Source of the DNA: Psychrobacter glaciei
Lineage (GTDB): Bacteria; Pseudomonadota; Gammaproteobacteria; Pseudomonadales; Moraxellaceae
Direction: 5' to 3'
Assembly: GCF_014652895.1 (NCBI RefSeq)
Contig: NZ_BMZR01000001.1
Location: forward strand, 1,054,001-1,118,000
DNA: 64,000 nucleotides
The translations under genes and the position numbers were made by a program. Shown here in pieces: positions 1 through 9,998 of this stretch (within the stretch, counting starts at the first letter, position 1; each line of letters begins with the position of its first letter). The notes beneath the pieces are model-generated. The model was not told the DNA's origin. It was given only the letters and a program-made list of their open reading frames with translations, and made no database searches.

Positions 1-2203
1 CTTCGACCCTTTTCAGATCTTTTTTGGCACGTGCCAGCACCCCAATATCACTTGGCTGAATAGGCTTACCTTTAAGTGTCTGACCACTACTAAGCAAAGT
101 GGCTATATGGCGAGCTGTTATCTCATGTTCATCGTAATCAAACTCTTTGTCCTTGTCATAAGGTAAGTGCAACAAGCTCACTGGCTGAGCAGAAAGCACC
201 TCTGTCACCAGTACATCATCCAGCCTATCTGACGCATTAAACCAAGACAGCTCATATTCCGGCTTTGCTGCTTTGATATGTTGGTAGTGAATCCCAGTAC
301 CCAGTTGCGACAGCTTATTCTCAGCAGTTGTTGCATTCGCCATACCAAACCAACAGTTCAATGCGTTAATCACACCCGCATTTGAGCGGCGATTTATATC
401 GAGCGTCCAAAGAGCACTTTTATCAAACTGGGCTTTCATATAGTTATAGTTGGCCACATCACCGCCACGAAACCCATAAATAGCCTGCTTGGGATCACCA
501 ACCAATAGCAGAAACTCATGATTGGTTTTCTTAGTGGTTGCCTGCTTATCACTGTCCGACTGTTTACGCTTATTCTTTGGCAAATAGATGCTTTCAATCA
601 TAATGGCTTGCTCGCCATTGATATCTTGCGACTCGTCAATCAATGCCACTGGATAGTGATGACGAATATAACGCGCCAGCTTATCTCCTTGACGACCAGT
701 TAATGCTTGGTTTAAGCGTACCATCTGCAAACTAAAGGTCGTCTCGCCGTGCTCTTCTAAAATTACTGGTAGTCTATTACGCACAGCAAGCACAATATGG
801 CGGTTAAGATTGGCTAAAACAGTTATTATGTATTCGTCTAACTTTTTGCTTTGTTCAATATACCGTTTAAAGTCGCGCACGACCTGCAACTCATTGAATA
901 TTAAATTAATTCTTTTGCCATCTTGAGGAACACGAAATTGATTACCAATATTGTCAGTTTTTTGAAAAGCCTCAATTAACTTGCTTGTTTTCTTCTTTTT
1001 ATCAGATACAAACTTATAAGCAGCTGTTCCAAAATCCTGTAATGTTTCAATTATTTTTGGCCAAGTATCTCTATTATTAAATAACTGTCCTTTTGGCACT
1101 TCATAGTACTCACCCTCAGGTCTAAAGAAAATATCAAGCTCATCGCTACGTTCAATAATAGTATGTATAAGCCGCTCATAACCATCAAACGAAAAATCAC
1201 TTGCCAAAATCTCATCAATCGGCGCAGAGATAAAATTAAGCGATCGAGTCACATATTTCTTATGATCGCCAACTGCAGTCAGCTTACCTTGCTGATCCAT
1301 TAGCGCGTAAAGTTTAGGCTGCTCATAATACAAACGGCTCTGAAACTGACGTAGCTCATCATGGATAATACTGTCAGTCACCTGTTCAATACTGCTGTCT
1401 TCAATAATCCCCATACCCTGCTGGTGACCAGTTTCGCTGCTGTACTCCGTCAGCCATTTTTGCGCCAAGCTATCTAGCGTGCCTACGAATAGCTTATCTA
1501 GGGTAGTTAGTACTAATGCGGTACGCCTAATAGCTTCCGCCATTGGGTAACTGTACACGTGATCTAGCAAATAACTGACTAGATGCAAGTTAATAGGATC
1601 TTGCATAATGCCATCTAAACGCACATATTTGGCCTGATTAACTAGCCAACCTTCACGGTCTTTCTTTGCCTGTTTACGTTTCTCTGCCGCCGCTTGCTTA
1701 TCAGCAGCAAGGTCTTGATTTAAATCGTCAATACCTGTCTCAACGTTTGCGTCTACGTCTGAATCATTGCCTGCTTGTGCGTCTTTATTACTCTCAGGCA
1801 TGACTTGTAGTATGTTTGGATAGAGACTCTCTTTGTTGCTAGTATCAGCACTTAGGCTATTGACCCATTGTAATAACTGATAAAAATCTACCAAACGATC
1901 GTGGATACGCTGACGCATTTCGGCAGCGGCAGCTCGAGTAAAAGTCGTGGCAATGATTTGCTCTGGCGCACGTCGCGCTTCGATCAGTAGGCGCAGTACA
2001 ATACCAGTCAGCGTCCAAGTCTTACCCGTGCCCGCTGAGGCTTCAATTAGGTGCTTGCCCGTCAGATCAACATCAACTGCCGGTATGACATCATTTTTAC
2101 GTTCAGGCACAGCAGATAAAGTCAGCTCATCTGAATATTCATCAAATAAATTCGGTTGTGTAGACAAGTCAATGATATTGGTTGGGTCGGTAAAGTCTGT
2201 CAT
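1..2203 (-). CDS. recB: RecBCD nuclease/helicase subunit RecB, C-terminus cut by window edge
   Basis: Large subunit of the RecBCD helicase-nuclease that processes double-strand breaks. The start at 2203 gives MTDFTDPTNIIDL; about 734 codons are open to the left edge. A Walker A motif, EASAGTGKTWTLTG, lies near residues 54-67, as in UvrD/RecB helicases. Further on are the motif II segment ALIDESQDINGEQ and the motif LLVGDPKQAIYGFRGGD, typical of RecB. The C-terminal nuclease domain would lie outside the window. recC ends 76 bp upstream on the same strand, so recC-recB form one transcript. recD is not in view and may follow recB. Confidence 0.95.
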   Translation of the reverse strand, partial: MTDFTDPTNIIDLSTQPNLFDEYSDELTLSAVPERKNDVIPAVDVDLTGKHLIEASAGTGKTWTLTGIVLRLLIEARRAPEQIIATTFTRAAAAEMRQRIHDRLVDFYQLLQWVNSLSADTSNKESLYPNILQVMPESNKDAQAGNDSDVDANVETGIDDLNQDLAADKQAAAEKRKQAKKDREGWLVNQAKYVRLDGIMQDPINLHLVSYLLDHVYSYPMAEAIRRTALVLTTLDKLFVGTLDSLAQKWLTEYSSETGHQQGMGIIEDSSIEQVTDSIIHDELRQFQSRLYYEQPKLYALMDQQGKLTAVGDHKKYVTRSLNFISAPIDEILASDFSFDGYERLIHTIIERSDELDIFFRPEGEYYEVPKGQLFNNRDTWPKIIETLQDFGTAAYKFVSDKKKKTSKLIEAFQKTDNIGNQFRVPQDGKRINLIFNELQVVRDFKRYIEQSKKLDEYIITVLANLNRHIVLAVRNRLPVILEEHGETTFSLQMVRLNQALTGRQGDKLARYIRHHYPVALIDESQDINGEQAIMIESIYLPKNKRKQSDSDKQATTKKTNHEFLLLVGDPKQAIYGFRGGDVANYNYMKAQFDKSALWTLDINRRSNAGVINALNCWFGMANATTAENKLSQLGTGIHYQHIKAAKPEYELSWFNASDRLDDVLVTEVLSAQPVSLLHLPYDKDKEFDYDEHEITARHIATLLSSGQTLKGKPIQPSDIGVLARAKKDLKRVE

Positions 2204-2279
2204 ATGGGCGCATACTTTTAATTATTATTTATTAGAACAAGATAGCAAAAACTAATTAGAGGCTGTTCTAGATAATGGG

Positions 2280-5200
2280 CTAACCATCTAAGTTAGTTAA
2301 CGCATTAAACATCGGCGCGTATAATGGCTGAGCTAATGTAGTCAACGCTGCTGACAAAGCCTTAAACGCATCTTGGTCACGTAGTACATATTGCCAAATG
2401 GCATGCTGCGAGCAAGTATCATATACCGTGTCTGAGTTATAGTTAGGTCTTAACCAGTCCGAGAAGTCGGCACGTTTTGGCCAGTAGCTATTGCCTTCAC
2501 CTTCTTCAGTTGTTAGATACTTATCAAGGTAATTAAGTGCATATTCTGGTAATAACGTAATGGGCACTTGACCCGTTAATTTGCCAAAAATAGCCCATTT
2601 TATCAGCTCAATTACTGCGTCTTCATAGACAATTGGGCTTAGTTTAAATGCGATTACATCTTTATAGTTACTAACTTGCGAGCTGGCCTTATTGAAGCGC
2701 CAAAGACTCACGCCATCATTTGATACCACTTGCTCGGCAGTAGTACGTCTGGCCACTTGCCAATACAAATGTGACAACCAAAACTTAAGCAAATGCCTAG
2801 GGCTAGCAGAATTGGGCAGTATATTTAACCATTGCTTAGGCGATTGCTGAGCATAAGGCACGCCTGCCTGAATAACTGATATGGGTGCTGATATTGGTAC
2901 TGAGCCCTTTATCTTAATGACTTTCGGCAACAGCTTAAACAGTGTTTCTATACCCTCTATATTCGTCTGATTACTTGACTCGTTGTCAGTACTACTCAGT
3001 ATATTTTTTAGTTCTATCTGAACAGGATGTTCGGCGGTTGGCGTCAATAGCTGTAATACTGTAGCGACATCTGCTCCACTCTCGTTGAGAATACTGCTCT
3101 CATCAAAGCCATTAGCCATTAATTGCTCTTTGAACTCCAAGCATTGTTGTTGCAGTTTTTTTTGTTGATTGGGTAATGTAGTTTGGCGAGCGACACCAGC
3201 GGGCATAATTTTTTGATACATCAGGATTGGAGTGGTACTTTCAGCCGCTGCATCACTATCATTCTTCTTAGCCTCATCAGTAACCAACTGTTTAATCAAA
3301 TGATCTTTGATTTGATAGGTAGTTAAACTGTTTAAAAATAACGGCTCTTGCTGCGACAGCGCTTCTTCACCTTGCACCACATGCACTTTTTGAGACCGTA
3401 AGAACGCTTTGGCAGGGTGGCGCACTTGGTAAGCCAACACCCCTTCAATATCTATCTCTCCGATGTTAAATACGCTATCAGATAAATCTTGGATGAGCGC
3501 CTCGGTCATGCTATTGACATCGCTAGCATCAACAACCGTATCTAGCGCCAATAGTTCGACCAACGCAGACAAGGTTTGATTGTCTACTTGACCTAGCTGA
3601 CCCAAGCCTTGACCAAGCACTTGAGCGATTGACTCATACTGTGACTTTGTGGGTAAGCCGACCAGTTGTCTGTGCTCACTAGACACTCGCCCCTTCAATG
3701 TATCAAACACCGCTTGCCAAAGCGGCGCAGGCGGAAACTGTTTTTTCTGAGCCAGTTTGGTTTTGCGCATGGCTCTATTTAATAGAGTATCCAGCTCATC
3801 AATCATATCAACAGGGCTGGTATCCTGAGCATTAACCTTAGCATTGGCATCAATATCAGGAGACGCTTGCTCAAAAATATCAGTGCCTTCCATTTCTGTC
3901 TCAAACAGACTCTCATGAAAAGGCAATGCAGGATGCTCAGTCACTAGCCACTGCTTAATCAATTTAGGTAAGTAACGCTTGAGACTCTCGGTGGTGGGAT
4001 CAATATTCTCAGGTAATGTCTCCAGCGAGTTCACCTGCCATTGCACCTCGCCTTGCAAAAACTGTAATAGCTCGCTCACTGGGTTGGCTGGCAGATGCTC
4101 ATGGGTGTCCGTCAAGCTTTGACCGTTATAGAACATCCAGCAAGCACTGCGCGCACACAGTAGCGCATCTAGAAATGCGCCGTTGTCATCATCTTCACTA
4201 ACTCTGTCACCGCGGCGTGCATTGGTCGCTTTCATCAAATCATAACGGTTGTCACGATCACGCCCAGGAAACTCAGAGAGATCCATATTGAGCATCACCA
4301 CCAGCTCAAATGGCACGTTTCTTAGTGCACCGAATCGACCAAAGGTAATCACCCCCGTCGGCTCCGCACTGACCTGCTGACTTTCAAGCTCGTTTTCGAT
4401 ACTGTCTAGCATAAAGCTCAGCTTGAGCGGCAACTGCTCCACACCTGCCAGCCTCTGCTCTACTTCTCTGTTGTCGATATCACCACTAGCGTACTGTCTA
4501 TAGTGACGATTGGCTCGCAGACTTGATTTAAAACCATTCATCGCATTGTAGATGGCGCGCATGGTACGCGTTTGGTCCACATCGCCAAAGTAGCGATGGA
4601 TAACTTGTGTCTCAATCTGATCGAGCCAATCTTCCGCTTTCATTTTTTGTGTATGGTCATCACGACGCGCGACCAAGCCAGTATAGATTCGGCAAAGCGC
4701 TTCAACGATTATCGCATCATTTAGGCTGACTTGTGGCAATGGCAAGGTCATTTCTGGTAATGCAGTATTTGGCCATTCATCTTCATTTAGAGCATATAAG
4801 CAGTTGCTCAACTCAGCCTCTGGCATGACCAGACCTAGGGTCAATCTGTCTAATGCCTGTGCAAAGCTAAAGCGATAGTCGTAATCATTACTGTCCAAAG
4901 TTTGCTTAAGATGCAGCTCGTCGAAACCGCGAATAAAGCCTGCCTCTACCAACAAGTCACAGCCACGGCTCATTTGCTCATGAGTCAGTCCAAAGCTTTC
5001 AAATAAAGGCGGTAACATGAGCCAGTCTAAGACTTCAGCCGCTTCAAAACGAGCACTATGACTACCCAATAGTTTGTAAAAACCAATAATGGCTTCCCAT
5101 AACTGGCGAATATCAGCATCAACAACACCAGTCACTTTGGCAGGCAAGGTCAAACCGTCTTGACCCTTACCATTGACGAAGATAGAGCCAATCAGTGCAT

Positions 5201-6761
5201 GATGACGTTCAACATCGGGTAGCAGCACAACAATGTCAGAGATATGGCGTTTTTTCTCACCCAGTTTGATAGGTTCATTCAACCAATGACCAATCATGAT
5301 ACGCAACACTTCAAGCTGACGTTGCAAACTATGACACGAATGAATGCTTAGGCTATTATCCTGCGAAGAGATTGCCCAAAAACGGTCTTTCTCAAAGCGC
5401 TTATTCTCTAACGCTTCATCTTCATACCAGGCCGTTGCTGGCTTAGCTTCATCAAAGCTCGACTCTAGTTGCTTGCTCACTGCTTGCGAGACTGTAGCAG
5501 CCGTTGCTTGCTGGGTCGATTGCTCATCAAGCATTAACACATCGTTCTGTAAACGCTTTAACAAACTTGGACTATTTTGAGCGCTAGTAGCATCATCAAT
5601 ATACTCAGCAGCAACACCATTATTAGAACCAATGCTCAGCGTATCATCAAAATTATCTTGCCATTCAACCAGTGCATCGTCGTACTGCTCATTACCCGAC
5701 AAGTTGGCAAGCATGGCAAAAGCATCACGCGATTGCTTCCCTAGACGCGACAACAAACTGTGTCCGTAATCACGCAAAAACACACTTTCAGGATTAATAA
5801 TCTGCTGACGCTGTAACCAAGACTTATCGACGATATCTGCCCAAAACAGCTTTGATGGATTGTAATGCAATAGCGTGATATTCATGTATTGCGACAGACT
5901 CTGCAAAAAGTCTAACTCGGTCTGTGGCAGTTGCTGGATAGTAAAGATACGCAGTATGGTTGGCAACTGGTCACGCTCATTTGCCTTGTTATTTTTTAAG
6001 GCCGACCAAAATGCGCGCTCAAGTGCCACACGGTGTAGATGAACATCAGCGAATAAATGCGACCACAAGAATCTTTGGGCAACTTCCAACTCAACATAAT
6101 GCTCGACCAACCACTCAGGCGTGCCACGCGCATATTTATCAAAGCGCAGTGACAGTGCATCTTTATCTGCTATCAACTCATCCACATTCAGCGGTTTATT
6201 ATGTGACCATAATGCCAACCAGTCCTCACGATGGGTCAAATAGCGGTTAAACACTCTTGCCAAATCGCTTGCCAACTGCCAAATACGGGCATCTTGTTGC
6301 GCCTTATCCTGTCGTACATTGTCCTGCTGAGCATCTGCCTGCGGTTCATTAATCAAAGACGCCAGTAGTGGATTGACTGGATGCTTCTCATCTTTAACAA
6401 TCGACTCTTGATAGTAAGTCAAATACCCAAACAATCGCCATTGCATTACTGTCGGTGACAACACCGCCACTTCGGGTACATTCAGAGTTTGCGCTTCAGG
6501 ATTTTGCGTTAGTAAATAAGCATTATGGCGACTCAATACATCTTGCATCAATGTCCATTGATACTGTCCCCAGAACTTAGTACGCACCAATGTACTAATA
6601 CCAGCGCGACTGGCAATGGTTTTATCCAACCAGTCACCTAATACCATTGAGGGCACAATGACAATAAAAGGCTCAAAAACAGGCTGATCCTTGGACTGGT
6701 ATTGTACAAGCAATTGATCAACAAGGTTTTCGGTACGGTGCGATTGAATTATTTTAAACAT
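2280..6761 (-). CDS. recC: RecBCD subunit RecC
   Basis: Chi-recognition subunit of RecBCD. The 1493-residue product begins MFKIIQSHRTENLVDQLL and continues with VIVPSMVLGDWLDKTIA, the inactivated-helicase start typical of RecC. The central segment with FGRFGALRNVPFELVVMLNM and FPGRDRDNRYDLM matches the RecC pattern of a conserved domain-2 core. The protein is longer than the E. coli protein of about 1120 residues; the extra length sits in acidic or Gln-rich inserts (around residues 400-450 and 990-1020), as is common in Moraxellaceae. It precedes recB in the same orientation. The start is supported by homology of the N-terminus. Confidence 0.94.
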   Translation of the reverse strand: MFKIIQSHRTENLVDQLLVQYQSKDQPVFEPFIVIVPSMVLGDWLDKTIASRAGISTLVRTKFWGQYQWTLMQDVLSRHNAYLLTQNPEAQTLNVPEVAVLSPTVMQWRLFGYLTYYQESIVKDEKHPVNPLLASLINEPQADAQQDNVRQDKAQQDARIWQLASDLARVFNRYLTHREDWLALWSHNKPLNVDELIADKDALSLRFDKYARGTPEWLVEHYVELEVAQRFLWSHLFADVHLHRVALERAFWSALKNNKANERDQLPTILRIFTIQQLPQTELDFLQSLSQYMNITLLHYNPSKLFWADIVDKSWLQRQQIINPESVFLRDYGHSLLSRLGKQSRDAFAMLANLSGNEQYDDALVEWQDNFDDTLSIGSNNGVAAEYIDDATSAQNSPSLLKRLQNDVLMLDEQSTQQATAATVSQAVSKQLESSFDEAKPATAWYEDEALENKRFEKDRFWAISSQDNSLSIHSCHSLQRQLEVLRIMIGHWLNEPIKLGEKKRHISDIVVLLPDVERHHALIGSIFVNGKGQDGLTLPAKVTGVVDADIRQLWEAIIGFYKLLGSHSARFEAAEVLDWLMLPPLFESFGLTHEQMSRGCDLLVEAGFIRGFDELHLKQTLDSNDYDYRFSFAQALDRLTLGLVMPEAELSNCLYALNEDEWPNTALPEMTLPLPQVSLNDAIIVEALCRIYTGLVARRDDHTQKMKAEDWLDQIETQVIHRYFGDVDQTRTMRAIYNAMNGFKSSLRANRHYRQYASGDIDNREVEQRLAGVEQLPLKLSFMLDSIENELESQQVSAEPTGVITFGRFGALRNVPFELVVMLNMDLSEFPGRDRDNRYDLMKATNARRGDRVSEDDDNGAFLDALLCARSACWMFYNGQSLTDTHEHLPANPVSELLQFLQGEVQWQVNSLETLPENIDPTTESLKRYLPKLIKQWLVTEHPALPFHESLFETEMEGTDIFEQASPDIDANAKVNAQDTSPVDMIDELDTLLNRAMRKTKLAQKKQFPPAPLWQAVFDTLKGRVSSEHRQLVGLPTKSQYESIAQVLGQGLGQLGQVDNQTLSALVELLALDTVVDASDVNSMTEALIQDLSDSVFNIGEIDIEGVLAYQVRHPAKAFLRSQKVHVVQGEEALSQQEPLFLNSLTTYQIKDHLIKQLVTDEAKKNDSDAAAESTTPILMYQKIMPAGVARQTTLPNQQKKLQQQCLEFKEQLMANGFDESSILNESGADVATVLQLLTPTAEHPVQIELKNILSSTDNESSNQTNIEGIETLFKLLPKVIKIKGSVPISAPISVIQAGVPYAQQSPKQWLNILPNSASPRHLLKFWLSHLYWQVARRTTAEQVVSNDGVSLWRFNKASSQVSNYKDVIAFKLSPIVYEDAVIELIKWAIFGKLTGQVPITLLPEYALNYLDKYLTTEEGEGNSYWPKRADFSDWLRPNYNSDTVYDTCSQHAIWQYVLRDQDAFKALSAALTTLAQPLYAPMFNALTNLDG

Positions 6762-7202
6762 AGAAGGGCAATCTGATTGGAATAAGGGTGAGATACTAAG
6801 ATTGATAAAAAAGGTTTAATTTATAGATGGGATGTCTGTATCCAATTTCACAAACGCTATAAAACGTCCAGACAAAACAAAAATCAATACTCATCAATCC
6901 ATGTTTGATGGTCGTTACTGTTATGCATTTCTGCTAGCATGAGGGCCATAAACAAAAACAACCATAGTAGCAAATTCTATATAGCCATTGATGACGTTGA
7001 CATGCCGAACTCGCTATCAGTGTGCCATTGATGGTTATCGTTTACTAGTGTAGATGCCGACATTATAATAAGCTTGCGACATTTAGTGTCGTTTTATACT
7101 ATCATTCATATTTATTATGAAATAATTTCATTGCGGTTTTTAAATTGACCTTTACAACCTGTATATAAATAACACTTTCTATTGACGAGATTACTTAATA
7201 TT
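6762..7202. other. Divergent intergenic region between recC and the 7203 gene
   Basis: About 440 bp without a supported gene. It must hold the recC promoter on the minus strand and a promoter for the 7203 gene on the plus strand. A small hairpin (CGACA-TTTAG-TGTCG, near 7076-7092) is followed by TATACTAT, a possible -10 element. No operator, repeat or RNA gene could be recognised. Confidence 0.4.
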
Positions 7203-7751
7203 ATGCCATTGCGTCCCATTGATGCCATTTTTGTCCATCCAAAACAACGCTTATACGTCGTGTATTATCGAGGTGAGTTGTGGCAATTGCCACGTATGAA
7301 AATCGATGACAGATCATGGCAGAACAGACGACCCTATAAGGACGATAGTAGCTCACTTTACCTGAGTATTCATCAAGCTATCAGCGATCCTCTACTTGCG
7401 CAGAAATTGAGAACGCTAGATCTACCTGTGGCGGTACGTGGTAGCACGTTGCCACGTTTTGAAGCATGGTGGGAGGCACATGGGTTTAAATGGTTAAAAG
7501 ACAGACTATTAACAGGTGAATCACCACTAGCAGCGCATACTAAGACAGGCGCTATCAATAATGGCGAAACTGACTCTACTGCCCCGCTAAACAGCAAGTC
7601 ACCCTCAGTCAATAACAAGAGCACTGGACAGCAGAGCCGTGTGCAAAATAGCGATACTAAAAAAGCACGCAAACAAGATGATAACTTGCAAGCAAAGGAT
7701 GTGTTTGCTGATATGCTGGCAGACTTGGTAGAGGAAGTGTTGCATAAATAG
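7203..7751 (+). CDS. Hypothetical protein, unknown function
   Basis: A 182-residue protein from the ATG at 7203 (MPLRPIDAIF). The frame is open from a TTG at 7182, but the ATG reads as a better start. Residues 1-100 are compact and hydrophobic with aromatic residues (AIFVHPKQRLYVVYYRGELWQLP). Residues 110-165 are Ser/Asn/Lys-rich and probably disordered. An amphipathic tail, DVFADMLADLVEEVL, closes the protein. There is no signal peptide or membrane segment. I recognise no family. It is followed 79 bp later by another plus-strand gene, so the two may be co-transcribed. Confidence 0.7.
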   Translation: MPLRPIDAIFVHPKQRLYVVYYRGELWQLPRMKIDDRSWQNRRPYKDDSSSLYLSIHQAISDPLLAQKLRTLDLPVAVRGSTLPRFEAWWEAHGFKWLKDRLLTGESPLAAHTKTGAINNGETDSTAPLNSKSPSVNNKSTGQQSRVQNSDTKKARKQDDNLQAKDVFADMLADLVEEVLHK

Positions 7752-7830
7752 CTTTATATTTAGCAGAAAATCACTCACTATATGCCATTTGAAGATTTAA
7801 TTAAATCCACTAAAACAAGAACGATAATAT

Positions 7831-8649
7831 ATGAAAGACTACAAGCTGCTATTGGCTGGCCTGCTTTTGCTGCTGCTGATTATACTTATCGCTGTCTTTA
7901 CTTGGCTGTGGAGTAGCAACCGTAAAAACATAGACCCGCTGCCCATTATGGCAAGCGAGAATGAACCAATGACTGAGACAACTGAAGACGATGCTAAGGC
8001 TGCCAGCGATAGCACTTTATATGTGCAAGTAGAGGACAGTTTGCAAACCCCACTAGACCATGTTATCACTCGCTTTAAAACCCGCTATCCGCATGTGCAG
8101 GTGTTGGCAAGCTATGTACCTTCGACAGCGCTTTTGACTTTGCCAGAGGGCAATACTAATGGTATGTCTGTTATCAACAATACCGATATAATTATTGCTG
8201 ATGATGGTCTGTCAGTCGAGCAACTGTCACCCTTACAGACCCAGATCGACGTCGAGCAAGGCAAGCACAACCAGCGCAAAGCTAAGACTGATAGTGCCGC
8301 TCAAGATAACTCTGATAGCATGAAAGCAAATAAAGTTGCGAGTGAAACAGATGTTGCTAAAGCTGTAACGGATAATACTGAAGCACGTCGCCTGAATTCT
8401 TTTAGCTATGCTATAAAAGACACACAAAAAGTTGATGGTGTCATTTTAACAAACAACCCTGCTGCCATCAGCTTTCGCAACTTTTTGCTTTCAAGTGTAG
8501 GGCAAGACATATTGAAGACATATGATTATGAAAACATCAGTGGCTACAAAAACAGCGTAAATGACTTGTTCAAACCAACATCACGGGCAAAAAAAGCAAC
8601 AGGCAACAACCCAGTGGATGTCTCTGATGCCCTAAGCAACAGCGAATAA
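7831..8649 (+). CDS. Membrane-anchored protein with a ModA-like periplasmic binding fold, degenerate
   Basis: A 272-residue protein with an N-terminal membrane anchor (residues 4-27, LLLAGLLLLLLIILIAVFTWLW) followed by an acidic linker. Residues 62-125 (DHVITRFKTRYPHVQVLASY, then a Ser/Thr stretch and NNTDIIIADDG) resemble the first lobe of molybdate-type binding proteins. Residues 200-240 (VDGVILTNNPAAISFRNFLL, then SSVGQDILKTYDY) resemble the C-terminal segment 'FLLSPEGQxILxxYGF' of ModA. The middle lobe is largely replaced by low-complexity Asp/Lys/Ala sequence, so ligand binding is doubtful. No ABC partners are adjacent. Assignment to the fold is my inference; the function is unknown. Confidence 0.65.
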   Translation: MKDYKLLLAGLLLLLLIILIAVFTWLWSSNRKNIDPLPIMASENEPMTETTEDDAKAASDSTLYVQVEDSLQTPLDHVITRFKTRYPHVQVLASYVPSTALLTLPEGNTNGMSVINNTDIIIADDGLSVEQLSPLQTQIDVEQGKHNQRKAKTDSAAQDNSDSMKANKVASETDVAKAVTDNTEARRLNSFSYAIKDTQKVDGVILTNNPAAISFRNFLLSSVGQDILKTYDYENISGYKNSVNDLFKPTSRAKKATGNNPVDVSDALSNSE

Positions 8650-8722
8650 ATTTAAATTGTCTCTATTTTTCTTTTCCTCATTGCTTTTGTACAGGCTTTT
8701 TTTTACAATAGCACTCCATAAT

Positions 8723-8795
8723 GCGCCTATAGCTCAACAGGATAGAGCAGTTGCCTCCTAAGCGATCGATCCGAGTTCGAGTCTTGGTGGGCGCA
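8723..8795 (+). tRNA. tRNA-Arg (anticodon CCT)
   Basis: A full cloverleaf can be folded. The acceptor stem is GCGCCTA/TGGGCGC, the D stem GCTC/GAGC, and the anticodon stem GTTGC/GCGAT with loop CTCCTAA (anticodon CCT at 8757-8759). The T stem is CCGAG/CTTGG with loop TTCGAGT. CCA is encoded at 8796-8798. The variable loop is short (CGAT). It reads AGG codons. A strong terminator follows directly, so it is probably a single-gene transcript. Confidence 0.93.
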
Positions 8796-8821
8796 CCAAC
8801 GAATATTATCAGAAGCAATCG

Positions 8822-8856
8822 AAAAACCCCATAGCGTATACGCTGTGGGGTTTTTT
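8822..8856 (+). terminator. Rho-independent terminator of tRNA-Arg
   Basis: Stem AACCCCATAGCG / CGCTGTGGGGTT with loop TATA, followed by a run of six T. It lies 24 bases after the encoded CCA. The A-run on the left side means it could also work on the minus strand. Confidence 0.9.
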
Positions 8857-8917
8857 GATTGTTTAATATATTACATCCTAGCTTTATATAACTTACGATA
8901 CCTTTGCATAACAGGGT

Positions 8918-9311
8918 TAAATCATCATAATACCGTTTTTCGAACTCAAAAGGTGACACCTAACCAATCGTACTATGCAGTCGTTTTTTATTGAACCAAC
9001 CTACCCACTCAAGAGTTGCCAGTTCAGCATCATTAACCCCATTCTAGCTCTCTTTTAAATAATGCATCACCTCAGACTTATAAAGCCCGTCGACCGTTTC
9101 AGCCAATGCATTGTCATATGAATCGCCAGTCGTGCCGACAGAAGCGATAATGCCAGAGTCAGTCATACTAGAAGTGTAGCGGATGGATAGTCGCCTGCTA
9201 CCTCTATCAACATGCGAACGGCGTGTTCTTTAATCTCAGGAGTGTAGGTTTGTCTTTTCATTGTCGTATTCTCTCAGAATGTTAAGTCTCCGACAATTTC
9301 GGGGCGGTTCA
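8918..9311 (-). mobile_element. Decayed, internally deleted IS3-family element
   Basis: Read on the minus strand, the element starts with terminal repeat TGAACCGCCCC (9311-9301) and an orfA start, MKRQTYTPEIKEHAVRMLIE. It then jumps to the end of an orfB-type DDE integrase (MTDSGIIASVGTTGDSYDNA, LAETVDGLYKSEV, then EWVGWFNKKRLHSTIG and VSPFEFEKRYYDD). Most of orfA and the front of orfB are missing, and the orfB tail has two in-frame TAG stops (after HYLKES and after HSTIG). No matching right-hand terminal repeat is visible past 8918. It is inactive. Insertion beside a tRNA gene is typical of such debris. Confidence 0.85.
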
Positions 9312-9455
9312 CATAGTATGTCGCAGTCGTCATCTGCTAACTGGTGCCTCATGGCGTGTGCTAAGCGCGACTAAATCAATCAGGCATAAAAAAAGCCGCC
9401 TTATTACCAAGATGACTTATTAATATTTTAGGGGCTATCATCGCTTACACCAACA

Positions 9456-9998
9456 TTAGTGTTTCGGCTGTATATGTATAGTAGACGAAAAGCTTTTATT
9501 TTTAACCACTACACCTTTGGGTGCTAGTGGCTCAAAGTCTTGATTAAATATCACCCCATCTTCTGCAGGGATAATATACTGAGCTATGTAATTAGTGCCT
9601 CTGTCATCTTGAATATCAGCAAACGAGGCATAGTATTTGTTGTATTTTCCGGCATCTACAAGTTTACTTTCAACTGGCTTTATAAATTTACCATGAATCA
9701 ACTCAAGAGGATTAGTAGAACCGTGCTCGCGCGCTATAAACCAATATTTTTTATATGACTCTAAATTAAGGCTTGAAATATCTACCTCAGCCAAATCGAT
9801 CCAGTTAGCGCATTGCTGCTCAAACATTTTCGAACGTAAATCCTCTCCTTCAAGCCAAGCAATAGCCATGTTTGTAGCACGCTTGATTAAATGATCTTCA
9901 ATCATGGCATTACTACCGCCATCGCTAAAATCGATCATTTCTTTAGCAAACTCTAGTGAAAGCTTTTCAACATCCGCCCGATCAAATCTTTTTATCAT
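9456..9998 (-). CDS. Hypothetical protein, unknown function, orphan beside IS remnant
   Basis: A 180-residue soluble protein starting MIKRFDRADVEKLSLEFAKE, with no signal peptide or membrane helix. Residues 1-60 look helical (AMIEDHLIKRATNMAIAWLE). The middle has aromatic Tyr/Trp-rich stretches (LNLESYKKYWFIAREHGS, GKYNKYYASFADIQDD). No family is recognised. The upstream Shine-Dalgarno is weak and the flanks are AT-rich. Together with the adjacent IS3 debris and tRNA this suggests a small transferred island, but that is inference. Confidence 0.65.
   Translation of the reverse strand: MIKRFDRADVEKLSLEFAKEMIDFSDGGSNAMIEDHLIKRATNMAIAWLEGEDLRSKMFEQQCANWIDLAEVDISSLNLESYKKYWFIAREHGSTNPLELIHGKFIKPVESKLVDAGKYNKYYASFADIQDDRGTNYIAQYIIPAEDGVIFNQDFEPLAPKGVVVKNKSFSSTIHIQPKH

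Noticed and set aside
8678..8959. 93-codon minus-strand frame
   Set aside because: It reads through the tRNA-Arg gene and its terminator; only its first 13 residues are IS3-derived.
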